Source: Terasakiella magnetica (GTDB taxonomy: Bacteria; Pseudomonadota; Alphaproteobacteria; Rhodospirillales; Magnetospirillaceae). From it: a stretch of 64,000 bases of DNA. Shown here piece after piece: positions 16,435 to 26,263 of this stretch. Within the stretch, counting starts at the first letter, position 1. Every line of letters starts with the position of its first letter. A program made the position numbers and the translations under genes. The notes under the pieces were generated by a model, which was not told the origin of the DNA, did not search any database, and worked only from the letters and a program-made list of their open reading frames with translations. The DNA is taken from NCBI GenBank assembly GCA_902729415.1, contig CACVCF010000013.1, positions 62,001 to 126,000 on the forward strand, in the 5' to 3' direction.

Positions 16435-17607
16435 ATGGACCTTCGACGCCAGCATCTGATCGACCCGGCGGTCTGTATCCGCTGCAATTCCTGCCAGGAA
16501 GCCTGCCCGGTCGACGCCATCACCCATGACGCCAACAATTACGTGGTGGAATTCGACACCTGCACCGGCTGCCGCGCCTGCGTGTCGCCGTGTCCCACCG
16601 GGGCTATCGACCACTGGCTGTTGGTGGATCAGCCCTGGAGCATCGCCGACCAGTTCACCTGGGAGGATCTGCCCGAACCCCATCCCGGTCATGGCGGCGA
16701 AATCGCCCCACCCGCCGAAGTCACCCAGATGCTCAACGTCGCCACCACGGCGACCGGCGGACGGGTTCCGGCACCATCGAGTGCCGCCCAGCCCTTCACC
16801 AATGTCTATTCCCGCGAAGCGCCGGTGATGGCGCGGGTGGCGGGCAATTTCCGCATCACCGCCGCCGATGCCGAATCCGACATCCGCCATGTGGTGCTGG
16901 ATTTCCAGCACAACGCCTTCCCCTTCCTGGAGGGTCAGAACATCGGCATCATCCCGCCCGGCCAGGACGCCAAGGGGCGGCCCCACAATATCCGGCTGTA
17001 TTCCATCGCCAGCCCGAGAGAGGGCGAGCGCCCCAACCACAACAATCTCGCCCTGACGGTCAAGCGGGTCACGGACGGCATCGGCTCCAACTATGTCTGC
17101 GACCTGCAAAAGGGCGACCCAGTGCTGGTGGCGGGGCCGTTCGGCGATTCCTTCTTGATGCCCGATGATCCCAACACCAACATCATCATGATCTGCACCG
17201 GCACCGGAGCGGCGCCATTCCGCGCCTTTACCGAACGCCGACGGCGCAACCACCCCGATGCACCGGGCAAGCTGATGCTGTTCTTCGGTGCCCGCCGCCC
17301 GGCCGAGCTGCCCTATTTCGGCCCCTTGAGCAAACTTCCCAAGGCGCTGATCGACGTCAACCTGGCCTTCAGCCGCGAACCCGACCAGCCCAAGACCTAT
17401 GTTCAGGACCGCCTGCGCCAGCGGGCCGACGACGTGGCCCAGTTGCTGAAAAGCACCCTTACCCATATCTATGTCTGCGGCCTCAAGGGTATGGAGCAGG
17501 GCTGCGAGGAGGCCTTCGCCGATATCTGCCGCCTCAGCGGCCTTGATTGGGCCTCCTTGCGGGCGACGCTGCGGGTGGAAGGGCGCTACCATGTCGAAAC
17601 CTACTGA
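16435..17607 (+). CDS. boxA: Benzoyl-CoA 2,3-epoxidase, reductase subunit
   Basis: 390 residues from the ATG at 16435, preceded by AGAGGCGG; a GTG at 16417 is the alternative. N-terminal 2x[4Fe-4S] ferredoxin (Cys14/17/20/24 and Cys43/46/49/53), a linker, then a ferredoxin-NADP+ reductase module with the FAD motif RLYS (187-190) and the NADP-binding GTGAAPFR (256-263). BoxA moves electrons from NADPH to the BoxB diiron site. Its last 17 bases overlap the next gene, so the two are translationally linked. Confidence 0.94.
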   Translation: MDLRRQHLIDPAVCIRCNSCQEACPVDAITHDANNYVVEFDTCTGCRACVSPCPTGAIDHWLLVDQPWSIADQFTWEDLPEPHPGHGGEIAPPAEVTQMLNVATTATGGRVPAPSSAAQPFTNVYSREAPVMARVAGNFRITAADAESDIRHVVLDFQHNAFPFLEGQNIGIIPPGQDAKGRPHNIRLYSIASPREGERPNHNNLALTVKRVTDGIGSNYVCDLQKGDPVLVAGPFGDSFLMPDDPNTNIIMICTGTGAAPFRAFTERRRRNHPDAPGKLMLFFGARRPAELPYFGPLSKLPKALIDVNLAFSREPDQPKTYVQDRLRQRADDVAQLLKSTLTHIYVCGLKGMEQGCEEAFADICRLSGLDWASLRATLRVEGRYHVETY

Positions 17608-18388
17608 TCCCACCGTCCTGATCGAGCGGAGGGAGGCGGTCACCACCCTCACCCTCAACCGCCCGGACAAGCTCAACAGTTTCACCACCGCCATGCATGC
17701 CGAACTGCGTGCCGCGCTGGAGACCGCCGCCGCCGACGGCAGCCGCTGTCTGCTGCTGACCGGGGCAGGGCGGGGATTTTGTGCCGGACAGGATCTGTCC
17801 GACCGGGTGGTGCCGCCCGGCGGCCAGCCGCCCGATCTGGGAGAATCGCTCGACACCCGCTATAATCCGCTGATCCGTCTGATCCGGGGTCTGGAAATGC
17901 CGGTGGTCTGCGCCGTCAACGGCATCGCCGCCGGAGCCGGGGCCAATCTCGCCCTCGCCTGCGACATCGTCATCGCCGCCAAAAGCGCCGCCTTTGCCCA
18001 AAGCTTCTGCAAGGTCGGGCTGATCCCCGACAGTGGCGGTACCTGGACCTTGCCTCATCTGGTGGGACGTGCCCGCGCCACCGCCCTGATGATGCTGGGC
18101 GACAAGGTCGGAGCCGATCAGGCCGAGGCCTGGGGCATGATCTGGAAGGTGGTGGAGGACGAAGCCCTGATGGAAACAGCGCGGGGGCTGGCCCATCACT
18201 TGGCATCCCAGCCGACACGGGGATTGGCGTTGGTCAAGCGAGCCTTGCAGGCCTCCGCCGTCAACAGCCTCGACCAGCAACTGGACCTGGAGCGCGATTT
18301 CCAGCGCCAGGCCGGGCGCAGCGCCGATTATCAGGAAGGGGTGCGGGCCTTCATGGACAAGCGCGCCCCCCGCTTCCAGGGATTTTAG
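17591..18388 (+). CDS. PaaG-like enoyl-CoA isomerase/hydratase of the box operon
   Basis: 265 residues from the ATG inside the end of boxA. Crotonase fold with [11 protein letters not shown] (62-72), oxyanion loop [18 protein letters not shown] and [10 protein letters not shown] (143-152), whose Asp147 corresponds to the acidic residue in PaaG. PaaG isomerises enoyl-CoAs in phenylacetate degradation. Here a fitting role is shifting or hydrating the double bond of 3,4-dehydroadipyl-CoA on the way to 3-oxoadipyl-CoA. That step is inferred from context. Last gene of the operon; hairpins follow. Confidence 0.85.
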   Translation: MSKPTDPTVLIERREAVTTLTLNRPDKLNSFTTAMHAELRAALETAAADGSRCLLLTGAGRGFCAGQDLSDRVVPPGGQPPDLGESLDTRYNPLIRLIRGLEMPVVCAVNGIAAGAGANLALACDIVIAAKSAAFAQSFCKVGLIPDSGGTWTLPHLVGRARATALMMLGDKVGADQAEAWGMIWKVVEDEALMETARGLAHHLASQPTRGLALVKRALQASAVNSLDQQLDLERDFQRQAGRSADYQEGVRAFMDKRAPRFQGF

Positions 18389-18454
18389 AGTTTTCGCATT
18401 TAAGCTGGATCGGGAAATCGAGAAACTCTTGACCCCGAGCGGCGCTTGAGCCCT

Positions 18455-18473
18455 GAAAAAGCAGAGCTTTTTC
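18455..18473 (+). terminator. Hairpin after the box operon
   Basis: GAAAAAGC (18455-18462), loop AGA, GCTTTTTC (18466-18473). The right arm itself supplies a short U-run. It lies 67 bases after the paaG-like stop and may end the box transcript. Confidence 0.4.
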
Positions 18474-18487
18474 GTATGCACAGAATC

Positions 18488-18522
18488 CCAGAGTGCTTCA
18501 GGCTAAGCCTGAAGCACTCTGG
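18488..18522. repeat. 35-base near-perfect palindrome between convergent genes
   Basis: Arms of 17 bases (18488-18504 and 18506-18522) are exact reverse complements around one central base. It sits between the box operon and the convergent tpx gene, without a U-tract. Either a very strong bidirectional stop/cruciform or one copy of a palindromic repeat family. Confidence 0.65.
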
Positions 18523-18535
18523 CCCCCAGACGAAA

Positions 18536-18559
18536 GCCGGTCCCGTTGCCGGGACCGGC
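18536..18559 (-). terminator. Intrinsic-type terminator of tpx
   Basis: GCCGGTCCCG-TTGC-CGGGACCGGC: ten perfect base pairs with a four-base loop, 10 bases beyond the tpx stop. The following U-run on the minus strand is short (TTTCG), so it is a moderate terminator. Confidence 0.6.
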
Positions 18560-18569
18560 TCTACTCTAG

Positions 18570-19064
18570 CTAAGCCTTGGCGGCCGCGATGGCGGCGTCG
18601 TAATTGGGCTCCTGGGCGATTTCGGGCACCAGTTCGGTATAAGTGACCTTACCGGCTTTGATCACCACCACGGCGCGGGCCAGCAGCCCGGCCAGGGGGC
18701 CGTCAACGATCTTGACGCCATAGCGCTCGCCAAAGCCCTTGTCGCGCAGATCCGACACCGACTTTACCCGCTCCAGCCCCTCGGCGCCGCAAAAGCGCGC
18801 ATGGGCGAAAGGCAGATCGGCGGAGGCGCACAGGACGGTCACCGTACCCAGCTTGTCCAACTCGGCATTGAAACGGCGCACCGACGCGGCGCAGACGGGG
18901 GTATCGATGCTGGGAAAGATGTTCAAAACGACGGTTGCGCCGCCATCTAGGGTGACATTGCCCAGATCGACCCCGGTCAGGGTGAAGGCGGGGGCGGCGG
19001 AGCCGATGGCGGGCAGTGCGCCATTGGTGTTGATGGGATTGCCCTTGAGGGTGATGGTAGCCAT
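18570..19064 (-). CDS. tpx: Thiol peroxidase (Tpx-type peroxiredoxin)
   Basis: 164 residues from the ATG at 19064, which has AGAGG nine bases upstream; an in-frame TTG lies nine bases earlier. Atypical 2-Cys peroxiredoxin with peroxidatic Cys58 in PSIDTPVCAASVRRF and resolving Cys92 in ARFCGAEGLE, the same 34-residue spacing as E. coli Tpx. Reduces H2O2 and alkyl hydroperoxides with electrons from thioredoxin; a thioredoxin gene is 4 kb away. Follows ftsY on the same strand after 133 bases, so it probably has its own promoter. Confidence 0.95.
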   Translation of the reverse strand: MATITLKGNPINTNGALPAIGSAAPAFTLTGVDLGNVTLDGGATVVLNIFPSIDTPVCAASVRRFNAELDKLGTVTVLCASADLPFAHARFCGAEGLERVKSVSDLRDKGFGERYGVKIVDGPLAGLLARAVVVIKAGKVTYTELVPEIAQEPNYDAAIAAAKA

Positions 19065-19197
19065 GGAATCCAACCTCTGTTTGGAAAATACAAGGCCACG
19101 ACTGTGCCCGAGACCGCATCCCCAGGCAACCCACGGAATCCGATATACCAGGGAAATTTATATTTCCTAGGGGCTTAGTTCCGTCCTCAGATTTGAT

Positions 19198-20241
19198 CTA
19201 ATCCAGCCCCACCAGCGAGCGGGCAAAGGCCCTGGCCTCGAAGGGGCGAAGATCGCCCGCCTGTTCACCCACTCCGATGGCATGAACCGGCAGGCCGAAT
19301 CGTTCCGCCAGCGCCACCAGCACACCGCCGCGGGCGGTGCCATCCAGCTTGGTCAGCACCAGACCGCTGACATTGACCATGTCGCGGAAAATTTCCACCT
19401 GGGAATGGGCGTTCTGGCCGACGGTGGCGTCCAGCACCAGCAGCACGGAATGGGGCGCGGTCTCGTCGGCCTTCTTGATGCTGCGCACGATCTTGGCCAG
19501 TTCGGCCATCAGGTCAGTCTTGTTCTGCAAACGGCCGGCGGTATCGATGAACAAAAGATCGTCACCGCGCGCCTTAGCCTCGGTGATGGCGTCATAGGCC
19601 AGACCGGCGGCATCGGCGCCGGTGCCCCGCGCGATGACCGGACAGCCGGTGCGCTCGCCCCAGACCTTCAACTGCTCGACGGCGGCGGCGCGGAAGGTAT
19701 CACCGGCGGCCAGGGTGACGGAAAGCCCGGCATCCTTTTGCTGTTTGGCCAGCTTGCCGATGGTGGTGGTCTTGCCCGAGCCGTTGACGCCGACGACCAG
19801 CACCACATGAGGCTTGTGCGTGGGATCAAGGACCAGCGGCTGGGCCACCGGCTCCAGAATCGCGGTGATCTCGTCGGCCAGGGTCCGGCGGATTTCCTCG
19901 GCGCTGACATCCTGGCCAAAGCGGGTCTTGGCGAAATGTTGGGTGACCTTGGCGGCGGTGGCGATGCCAAGATCGGTGGTGATGAGCAGTTCCTCCAGTT
20001 CCTCCAGCGCCTCGTCATCAAGCTTGCGCTTGGTGAACAGGTCGCCCAGGCCCTGGGTCAGTTTGGACGATGACTTGGACAGCCCCGATTTCAGGCGGCC
20101 GAACCAGCCGCGCTCGTCCGACGGGGCCGCCTCGGCGGGAGCGGCCTCGACAGGAGCGGGAACCTCGGCGGGAACGGGAACCTCGGCCACCGGCTCATCC
20201 TTGCCCCCCAGCAGGCGGCTGAACAGACCCTTCTTGCTCAT
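19198..20241 (-). CDS. ftsY: Signal recognition particle receptor FtsY
   Basis: 347 residues from the ATG at 20241, which overlaps the mtaB stop (ATGA). Short acidic/proline-rich A region (1-60), then the NG GTPase: P-loop GVNGSGKTTT (151-160), GDTFRAAAVEQL, DTAGR and TKLDGTARGG. FtsY docks ribosome-nascent-chain-SRP complexes at the inner membrane. Third gene of the dapF-mtaB-ftsY chain, a common alphaproteobacterial order. Confidence 0.97.
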   Translation of the reverse strand: MSKKGLFSRLLGGKDEPVAEVPVPAEVPAPVEAAPAEAAPSDERGWFGRLKSGLSKSSSKLTQGLGDLFTKRKLDDEALEELEELLITTDLGIATAAKVTQHFAKTRFGQDVSAEEIRRTLADEITAILEPVAQPLVLDPTHKPHVVLVVGVNGSGKTTTIGKLAKQQKDAGLSVTLAAGDTFRAAAVEQLKVWGERTGCPVIARGTGADAAGLAYDAITEAKARGDDLLFIDTAGRLQNKTDLMAELAKIVRSIKKADETAPHSVLLVLDATVGQNAHSQVEIFRDMVNVSGLVLTKLDGTARGGVLVALAERFGLPVHAIGVGEQAGDLRPFEARAFARSLVGLD

Positions 20242-21497
20242 GTCGTCTCCTCGGCGATCAAAACGCCGTCTTCCAAAGCGATGATGCGGACGGAAACAAT
20301 GCCCCCCGGCGTAGCGGCGCATCCGGCCACCCGCACCGGCAGATAATGCTCCGAATGGCCCTGGCCGTCCTGCTCCATCAACACCCGGGCGGTCATGCCG
20401 ATCCGGGTTCGCAGCAATTGATCCATGGCGGCGGCGCCCTTGGCCCGCAGGGCGGCGGCACGGCGCTTGATCTCGTCACCCTTGACGCGCGGCATCTTGG
20501 CGGCGGGCGTGCCCGGCCGGGCCGAGAACGGAAACACGTGCAGATGAGTCAACCCGACCTCGTCCACCAGATCCAGGCTGTTTTGGAACATGGCTGCGTC
20601 CTCGGTGGGAAAGCCCGCGATGATATCGGCCCCCAGGACGGAATCGGGGCGCAAGGCCCGGATCCGCGCCGCCAGTGCGATGACATCAGCGCGCAGATGG
20701 CGGCGTTTCATGCGTTTCAATATGGTGTCATCGCCCGCTTGCACCGAGAGGTGGAAATGAGGCATCAGCCGTGGTTCTTCCGCCATGGCCCGCAGCAGGT
20801 CTTCGTCCACCTCCACCGGGTCCAGTGACGACAGGCGCAGACGCGGCAGTTCAGGCACGGCGGCCAGCAGGCGGCGCACCAATTGCCCCAAGCCCGGCTT
20901 GCCTGGCAGGTCGGAGCCATAGGCGGTGACATCGACACCGGTCAGCACCACCTCGCCATAGCCGCCCGCCACCAGTTCGCGGATCTGATCGACGATGCGG
21001 CCCATGGGCACCGAGCGGTTGGGACCGCGCCCGAAAGGAATGATGCAGAAGGTGCAGCGGTGGTCACAGCCCTGTTGCACCTCGACAAAGGCCCGCGCCC
21101 GCCCTTCGAAGCCCGACACCAGATGGGAGGCGACTTCACGCACCTGCATGATGTCACCCACCACGATGCGCTCGGGCGGCGGAGCGGCAAAAACCTGGGG
21201 CTGCATCTTCTCGGCATTGCCCAGCACCTGATCGACCTCGGGCATCTGGGCGAAGCTGTCGGGATTGGCCTGGGCGGCACAGCCGGTAACCACGATACGG
21301 GCGTCGGGATTCTGGCGGCGCAGTTTGCGGATGGCCTGGCGGGCCTGGCGCTCGGCCTCGGCGGTGACGGCGCAGGTATTGACGATCACGGTCTCGACGC
21401 CGCTTTCGCTGGCGCGGGCGTGTTCCTTCATCACCTCGGACTCATAGGCGTTGAGCCGACAGCCGAAGGTGACCACGGTGGATTTGGGGGTAGTCAT
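20238..21497 (-). CDS. mtaB: tRNA (t6A37) methylthiotransferase MtaB
   Basis: 419 residues from the ATG overlapping the dapF stop. N-terminal MTTase domain cysteines Cys13 ([10 protein letters not shown]), Cys42 (NTCAVT) and Cys73 (TGCAAQ), then the radical-SAM CxxxCxxC motif Cys144/148/151 in [17 protein letters not shown]. MtaB-type enzymes convert t6A to ms2t6A at position 37 of ANN-reading tRNAs. Spelling of the first motif (FGCRLN rather than YGCQMN) favours MtaB over MiaB or RimO. Confidence 0.95.
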   Translation of the reverse strand: MTTPKSTVVTFGCRLNAYESEVMKEHARASESGVETVIVNTCAVTAEAERQARQAIRKLRRQNPDARIVVTGCAAQANPDSFAQMPEVDQVLGNAEKMQPQVFAAPPPERIVVGDIMQVREVASHLVSGFEGRARAFVEVQQGCDHRCTFCIIPFGRGPNRSVPMGRIVDQIRELVAGGYGEVVLTGVDVTAYGSDLPGKPGLGQLVRRLLAAVPELPRLRLSSLDPVEVDEDLLRAMAEEPRLMPHFHLSVQAGDDTILKRMKRRHLRADVIALAARIRALRPDSVLGADIIAGFPTEDAAMFQNSLDLVDEVGLTHLHVFPFSARPGTPAAKMPRVKGDEIKRRAAALRAKGAAAMDQLLRTRIGMTARVLMEQDGQGHSEHYLPVRVAGCAATPGGIVSVRIIALEDGVLIAEETT

Positions 21498-22351
21498 GGA
21501 AGCAGCGACACATCCAGCGTTCCGGCAAAGCTGGTTGCCACCGGCCCGGTCATCAGCACGTGATCGTCGGGCAGCCATTCGATCACCAGCGAGCCGCCAT
21601 CCAGAATGATCTCGGCCTTGCGCGGCGACAACCCCCGCCGCACCGCCGCCACCAGGGTGGCGCAGGCGCCGGTACCACAGGCCATGGTGATACCCGATCC
21701 CCGCTCCCACACCCGCATGCGGATACGGCCCATGGAAGCGTCCAGGGGGGATAAAATCTGGGCAATCTCGATATTGGCACGCTCGGGAAACAAGGTGTAG
21801 TGCTCGGCCACCGGGCCGAGACCGGCCAGATCGACGGCATCGACGGAATCGACGAAGAACACCGCATGGGGATTGCCCATGCTGACACCCACCGGATCCT
21901 CAAGGTCGCCGATCCGCACTCCCAGATGCAAGGTGTCGGTAGGCTCGGCCAAGGGAATTTCGCGCCAGTCCAGGCGGGGCTGTCCCATATCCACCGCGAC
22001 CCGGTCTGGGCCACGGGATTCAGCGTCCAGCAATCCGGCCTTGGTCTCGATCACCACCCTATCCAGACCGCCCTGGTTCATCAGCAGCCAGCCGACACAA
22101 CGCGACGCGTTGCCGCAGGCCGCCACTTCCGAGCCATCGGCGTTGTAAATCAGCATGGTGGCATCGGCCACGCCCGACGTCGCGGGCGCCACCACGATCA
22201 GTTGGTCGCAGCCCACGCCGGTGCGGCGGTCGGCGATAGCGCGGATACGGTCCGGCGTCAGGGCAAGGGCGCGCGTCCGGGCATCGAAAACGACGAAATC
22301 GTTCCCGAGGCCGTGCATCTTCAAAAAGGGCCAGTCTCTATGCTCGCTCAT
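21494..22351 (-). CDS. dapF: Diaminopimelate epimerase
   Basis: 285 residues. Interconverts LL- and meso-diaminopimelate for lysine and peptidoglycan synthesis. Catalytic cysteine pair: Cys79 in [11 protein letters not shown] and Cys225 in [12 protein letters not shown]-terminal [15 protein letters not shown] is the family hallmark. Head of an overlapping dapF-mtaB-ftsY operon; the coiled-coil gene upstream ends 47 bases before it and may be part of the same transcript. Confidence 0.97.
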   Translation of the reverse strand: MSEHRDWPFLKMHGLGNDFVVFDARTRALALTPDRIRAIADRRTGVGCDQLIVVAPATSGVADATMLIYNADGSEVAACGNASRCVGWLLMNQGGLDRVVIETKAGLLDAESRGPDRVAVDMGQPRLDWREIPLAEPTDTLHLGVRIGDLEDPVGVSMGNPHAVFFVDSVDAVDLAGLGPVAEHYTLFPERANIEIAQILSPLDASMGRIRMRVWERGSGITMACGTGACATLVAAVRRGLSPRKAEIILDGGSLVIEWLPDDHVLMTGPVATSFAGTLDVSLLP

Positions 22352-22398
22352 GCCACGGTTATATGGGCCGGGCGCGGCGGAAGTCCAGCGCAGTGTCT

Positions 22399-23106
22399 TT
22401 AAAACAAAGCGTATTGATTGGCCGGCACGGCCTTGCCCCGGCGGGCGGCGGGGAGAGGCGGCACCGGCATGGCGCGGCGCGGCGCGGGCTCGGGCCGGAT
22501 GATGGTGTCGGGCCGCTGCGTCGGCGTCGGCAGGGGATGGGTCTGGTCGGCGATGCGCTCATCCAATTCGGCCTTCAGCGCCCCGGCGACCAGGGACAGG
22601 CGGCGGACCTCGGCCTCCAGCCGATCCTTGCGGCCCTTCAATTGCTCGAACTGATGGGTCAGGCGCTCGGCTACCGCGATGGCCTGACCGAGATCGTCCC
22701 GCAACGAGCGCTCGTCCGCCTCAGCCTTGGCGGCGCGGGCTGCCTCAGTGGCCAAGGATTCCCGCGCCTGGTCCAGTTCGGCCCGAAGACGGATCAGCTG
22801 GGCGGCGTCCTGGGCGGCGACGGCGAGGCCGGAATTGGCGGCGGCGGCGGGCTGGTCCCGGCGCAGGCGCTCGTTCTCCGTGCGCAGGTGGCGAACTTCA
22901 TTGCGCAGATCGAAGATGGCATCTTCAAGATGGTCGGTAGCAGCGGCCCTCAACGGCCCGCCGTCGGACAGCCGGGCGGCCACGGCAACGAAATCGAGAC
23001 CGGCGCCCTCCAGCAGGCGGCTGGCGGTGCGAAGCGCGTGCAGGGCCTCGGCCTCGTTATCCGAGGCCGCCATGGCCAACACTTTCCCAAGCCTCTGAAC
23101 ATCCAT
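22399..23106 (-). CDS. Hypothetical coiled-coil protein
   Basis: 235 residues, not assigned to a named family. Residues 1-50 form a short helical domain ([22 protein letters not shown]) reminiscent of the N-terminus of DUF2786-type proteins. Residues about 60-175 are heptad-rich coiled coil, and the tail is basic and proline-rich with conserved-looking end VPANQYALF. No signal peptide or membrane segment. It precedes dapF on the same strand. A structural or scaffolding role is possible but unsupported. Confidence 0.7.
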   Translation of the reverse strand: MDVQRLGKVLAMAASDNEAEALHALRTASRLLEGAGLDFVAVAARLSDGGPLRAAATDHLEDAIFDLRNEVRHLRTENERLRRDQPAAAANSGLAVAAQDAAQLIRLRAELDQARESLATEAARAAKAEADERSLRDDLGQAIAVAERLTHQFEQLKGRKDRLEAEVRRLSLVAGALKAELDERIADQTHPLPTPTQRPDTIIRPEPAPRRAMPVPPLPAARRGKAVPANQYALF

Positions 23107-23236
23107 ACCGCAACCCCCTGAGAATGCGGGATTCTGGCCTAAGCGCCCTGGGGTTTCAAACTATATTTTGTGGCTGCAAGACCCAGATCCGCACAATCAC
23201 CCCCAAATGGTCTCGGCAGGGCTGTGCGTGGTTTGC

Positions 23237-23265
23237 TTGACGCTTGGGTTAGCACTTCCTACAGT
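23237..23265 (+). promoter_or_regulatory. Putative sigma-70 promoter of trxA
   Basis: TTGACG (23237-23242), exact 17-base spacer, TACAGT (23260-23265), about 90 bases upstream of the trxA start. The best -35/-10 pair seen by eye in the window. Confidence 0.6.
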
Positions 23266-23354
23266 AATCCTTCCGGTCAAGCCCGCTTGGCCGGGACCAT
23301 GGCGGCAGCAACCGCGTTGCGCCGCGTCTTTCGAATTCGACAAGGAACGTGCCG

Positions 23355-23669
23355 ATGAAGAGTGTGACCGATTCCTCGTTCGAGGCCGATGTGCTCAAAG
23401 CCTCCGGCCCGATTCTGGTGGATTTCTGGGCCGAGTGGTGCGGCCCCTGCCGCCAGATCGCGCCCGCGCTTGAGGAACTCTCCAAGGACAGGGCCGGTAA
23501 GGTGACCGTCGTGAAGGTCAATATCGACGAGAACCCGCAAACCCCCGCCAAATACGGCGTGCGCGGCATTCCCACCCTGATGATCTTCAAGGACGGACAG
23601 GTTGCCGCCACCAAGATCGGCGCCCTGCAAAAAAGCAAGCTCTACGAATGGGTCGATCAGGCCCTCTAA
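23355..23669 (+). CDS. trxA: Thioredoxin
   Basis: 104 residues from the ATG at 23355, with AAGGA 10 bases upstream; a GTG two codons earlier is less likely. Active site WCGPC with Cys29 and Cys32 in [12 protein letters not shown], and the cis-proline in GIPTLMIF. General protein disulphide reductase and electron donor for Tpx and others. In many alphaproteobacteria trxA follows addB-addA; here it stands alone, divergent from the coiled-coil gene, with its own promoter and terminator. Confidence 0.96.
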   Translation: MKSVTDSSFEADVLKASGPILVDFWAEWCGPCRQIAPALEELSKDRAGKVTVVKVNIDENPQTPAKYGVRGIPTLMIFKDGQVAATKIGALQKSKLYEWVDQAL

Positions 23670-23690
23670 GGCCCGAGTGACGCTAAGGCC

Positions 23691-23726
23691 CGAGCCCCGC
23701 CCCATCCGGCGGGGCTCGTTGCTTTT
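23691..23726 (+). terminator. Intrinsic terminator of trxA
   Basis: Eleven-base stem CGAGCCCCGCC / GGCGGGGCTCG with a CCATCC loop, then TTGCTTTT. Begins 22 bases after the trxA stop. Confidence 0.85.
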
Positions 23727-23954
23727 GGGGGGCGGTTTCCAGCCTGGGTCTTAACAAAGGCCGAAAATGCTGTTCCAACATTTCCACGCCTTCATCCGTC
23801 ATGCCCGAGCGTGATCCGGGCATCGCCGCGATTCCGCTTGGTTCATTGTTTCAGATGATGTTTTTTCGGCGGCAGTGGATGGCAGCGTCAAGCATGGCCG
23901 GCGTGAAGGCGGGTTTGTGAAATTCCGAGACAAGGCGGCAAGGTCTTGTGCGAT
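23727..23954. other. Intergenic region between trxA and tRNA-Ala, no gene seen
   Basis: No plausible coding frame or RNA gene was found. The only structure is a REP-like imperfect hairpin, ATGCCCG (23801-23807) and CGGGCAT (23817-23823) around nine bases, a sequence type that is common as dispersed palindromes in alphaproteobacterial intergenic DNA. Confidence 0.5.
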
Positions 23955-23997
23955 CGAGAAAAAGAGAAAGGGCTCAGCTATTTCTAGCTAAGCCCTT
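23955..23997 (-). terminator. Intrinsic terminator downstream of tRNA-Ala
   Basis: On the minus strand a 13-base stem with one mismatch and a GAAA loop (23968-23997) is followed by a T-rich run (TTTCTCTTTTTC). It lies just 3' of the tRNA. Confidence 0.8.
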
Positions 23998-24005
23998 GTC
24001 TTACT

Positions 24006-24081
<76 letters not shown>

Positions 24082-24213
24082 TTAAACTTGGACCGGCGGG
24101 CTTGGGGCCCCGTCGGTGGAGGCGGAACATATGGATTCCCGAGGGGCCTTGCAAGCAAAAAAATCAGCTCTCGTCCGATCTTTGCCCGCAAAGCCGGAAT
24201 CCGACGAAAAACG

Positions 24214-24654
24214 TCAGACTTCGTCCTCGATCACCTCGTCCATATGCTCCATGACCTCGGCCATGTCGTCGTCGTCCTCGCCCAGATCGGAGGCATCTTC
24301 GATCAGGCCACTTTCGTCATCGTCGGCGCCATCGTCATCGGCCCCGACCACGTCCTCGTCATCATCGGCCGCCACGAGGTCATCGACCTCCAGGTCAGCA
24401 GCGACAATATCGGTGATCACGGGCGCGACCACCTTGGGCTCTGCGGCAGCGGCGCTGCCACGGCGGACCCTGAACGTCACCTCGGGTTCAACGTTGGCCC
24501 CACACTTGGGGCACACGATGGGAGTGCGCGTCAGGTCATAGAAACGGCAGCCACAGCTATTGCAGGTGCGCTTCTGTCCCCATTCCGGCTTCGCCACCTT
24601 TGGTCCTCCATGGTCGTGTCGGGGAAAATCTTTATCTTGAGGGGCATTTGCCAT
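24214..24654 (-). CDS. FYDLN-acid domain protein (TIGR02300 family)
   Basis: About 146 residues from the ATG at 24654 (a GTG nine bases upstream is also in frame). N-terminal zinc ribbon Cys31-x2-Cys34 and Cys48-x2-Cys51 surrounding [17 protein letters not shown], then a tail of more than 60 residues dominated by Asp and Glu. The family is widespread in alphaproteobacteria and of unknown function; the ribbon suggests nucleic-acid or protein binding. Divergent from aroA with 134 bases between, its typical neighbour. Confidence 0.9.
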   Translation of the reverse strand: MANAPQDKDFPRHDHGGPKVAKPEWGQKRTCNSCGCRFYDLTRTPIVCPKCGANVEPEVTFRVRRGSAAAAEPKVVAPVITDIVAADLEVDDLVAADDDEDVVGADDDGADDDESGLIEDASDLGEDDDDMAEVMEHMDEVIEDEV

Positions 24655-24788
24655 GTTCCCCACCCTGTGTCAAAACGAAAAAACATCCGCAGTGCAGCAC
24701 GGAACGCAGCCCTATGCCGCGAATGCCGCCTGTGGTAGAGGTTTCGACAGTTTCAGCCCTCCCTCCAGGGAAAAAGAAAGAGACGGTC

Positions 24789-26117
24789 ATGGCGAAACCC
24801 TTGGTCTCCACGCGCGCCCCCGCATTGTCCGGTTCGGCACAGATTCCCGGCGATAAATCCATCTCCCACCGCGCCTTGATGCTGGGGGCCCTGGCGGTAG
24901 GCGAAAGCGTGGTCACCGGTCTACTGGAAGGCGACGACGTGCTGCGCACCGCCGCCTGTATGCGCGCCCTGGGGGCCGAGGTCGAGCGCTGCGCCGATGG
25001 CTCGTGGCGGCTGTTCGGGCGCGGAATCGGCGGCCTGATGGAACCCGCCGACATCCTCGACATGGGTAATTCCGGCACCGGCGCCCGTCTGCTGATGGGG
25101 TTGGTGGCCAGCCATCCCTTCACCACCTTTTTCACCGGCGACGCGTCGCTGCGCTCGCGCCCCATGCGCCGGATCTCCGATCCGCTGACCCGTATGGGGG
25201 CGCGGTTCATCAGCCGCGACGGCGGCCGCCTGCCCATGGCGGTGATCGGCACCGCGCGTTCCCTTCCCATCACCTACGAGCTGCCGGTGGCCTCGGCCCA
25301 GGTGAAGTCCGCCATCATGCTGGCGGCCCTGAACACCCCCGGCGAGACCACGGTGATCGAGCGCGAGGCTACCCGCGACCACACCGAACTGATGCTGCGC
25401 AATTTCGGCGCCAGCGTTCGGGTCGAGGATGCCGAAGGCGGCGGCCGCGCCATCACCGTCATCGGCTTTCCCGAACTGACCGGCCGCCCGGTAGTGGTGC
25501 CGTCGGACCCATCCTCGGCGGCATTCCCCGCCGTGGCGGCGCTGCTGGTGGAAGGCTCGGAGATCCGGCTGCCCGGTATCGGCATCAACCCGTTGCGGGC
25601 GGGGCTCTATCAGACCTTGCTGGAAATGGGCGCCGACATCCGTTTTGAAAATATCCGAGATCAGGCGGGCGAGGAGGTGGCCGATCTGGTGGTCCGCGCC
25701 TCCCGTCTCAAGGGCATCGATGTCCCCGCGGGGCGGGCTCCGTCCATGATCGACGAATATCCCATCCTGGCGGTGGCCGCCGCCTTTGCCGAGGGCACCA
25801 CCCGCATGCGCGGCCTGGGAGAGCTGCGGGTCAAGGAAAGCGACCGTCTGGCCGCCATGGCCCGTGGGCTGGCCGCCTGCGGCGTTGCAGTCGAGGAGGA
25901 GAAGGACTCCCTGATCGTCCACGGCACCGGCAGGGCCCCCGCCGGAGACGCAACAATCGCCACGCATTTCGACCACCGCATCGCCATGTCGTTCCTGGTG
26001 ATGGGCATGGCCTCGGCCCGGCCGGTGAAGGTGGATGATGCCGAGGCCATCGACACCAGCTTTCCCGGCTTTGCCACCCTGATGAATGCCCTGGGGGCCA
26101 AGATCGAACCGGCATGA
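24789..26117 (+). CDS. aroA: 3-phosphoshikimate 1-carboxyvinyltransferase (EPSP synthase, class II-like)
   Basis: 442 residues from the ATG at 24789; the frame is open further upstream but overlaps the FYDLN promoter. Transfers enolpyruvate from PEP to shikimate-3-phosphate in aromatic amino-acid synthesis. N-terminal [16 protein letters not shown] (21-36) and [13 protein letters not shown] show the class II (Agrobacterium CP4-type) style. At the position where CP4 has Ala100 within GNAATG this protein has Gly (GNSGTG), as in glyphosate-sensitive enzymes. Its stop overlaps a 49-codon frame that leads into xerD. Confidence 0.96.
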   Translation: MAKPLVSTRAPALSGSAQIPGDKSISHRALMLGALAVGESVVTGLLEGDDVLRTAACMRALGAEVERCADGSWRLFGRGIGGLMEPADILDMGNSGTGARLLMGLVASHPFTTFFTGDASLRSRPMRRISDPLTRMGARFISRDGGRLPMAVIGTARSLPITYELPVASAQVKSAIMLAALNTPGETTVIEREATRDHTELMLRNFGASVRVEDAEGGGRAITVIGFPELTGRPVVVPSDPSSAAFPAVAALLVEGSEIRLPGIGINPLRAGLYQTLLEMGADIRFENIRDQAGEEVADLVVRASRLKGIDVPAGRAPSMIDEYPILAVAAAFAEGTTRMRGLGELRVKESDRLAAMARGLAACGVAVEEEKDSLIVHGTGRAPAGDATIATHFDHRIAMSFLVMGMASARPVKVDDAEAIDTSFPGFATLMNALGAKIEPA

Positions 26118-26263
26118 ACCGGGGCGCTTCACTCTTCGACGAGGCCCTGAAGGTCTTCAGAACCTCGGAGTTGCGGCCAAGGGCCGGCGCGCATCGTTGC
26201 GCGGGAGCCAAGCATCCAGGAGGGATGCGCCCGGCGCCTGAGGCACAAAAGACACCCCCATGA
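26114..26263 (+). CDS. Possible 49-residue coupled small protein between aroA and xerD
   Basis: An ATG at 26114 overlaps the aroA stop (ATGA), and the frame runs 49 codons to a TGA at 26261-26263 that overlaps the xerD ATG at 26260 (again ATGA). The product is basic, begins [15 protein letters not shown] and has no recognised domain. The double overlap fits translational coupling, but the frame could be chance in GC-rich DNA. A small hairpin (GCATCC / GGATGC, 26212-26228) lies near its end. Confidence 0.35.
   Translation: MNRGASLFDEALKVFRTSELRPRAGAHRCAGAKHPGGMRPAPEAQKTPP

Noticed and set aside
23797..23825. ATGCCCG...CGGGCAT hairpin as a possible small RNA or terminator
   Set aside because: Short stem, no U-tract and REP-like sequence; trxA already has a better terminator upstream.
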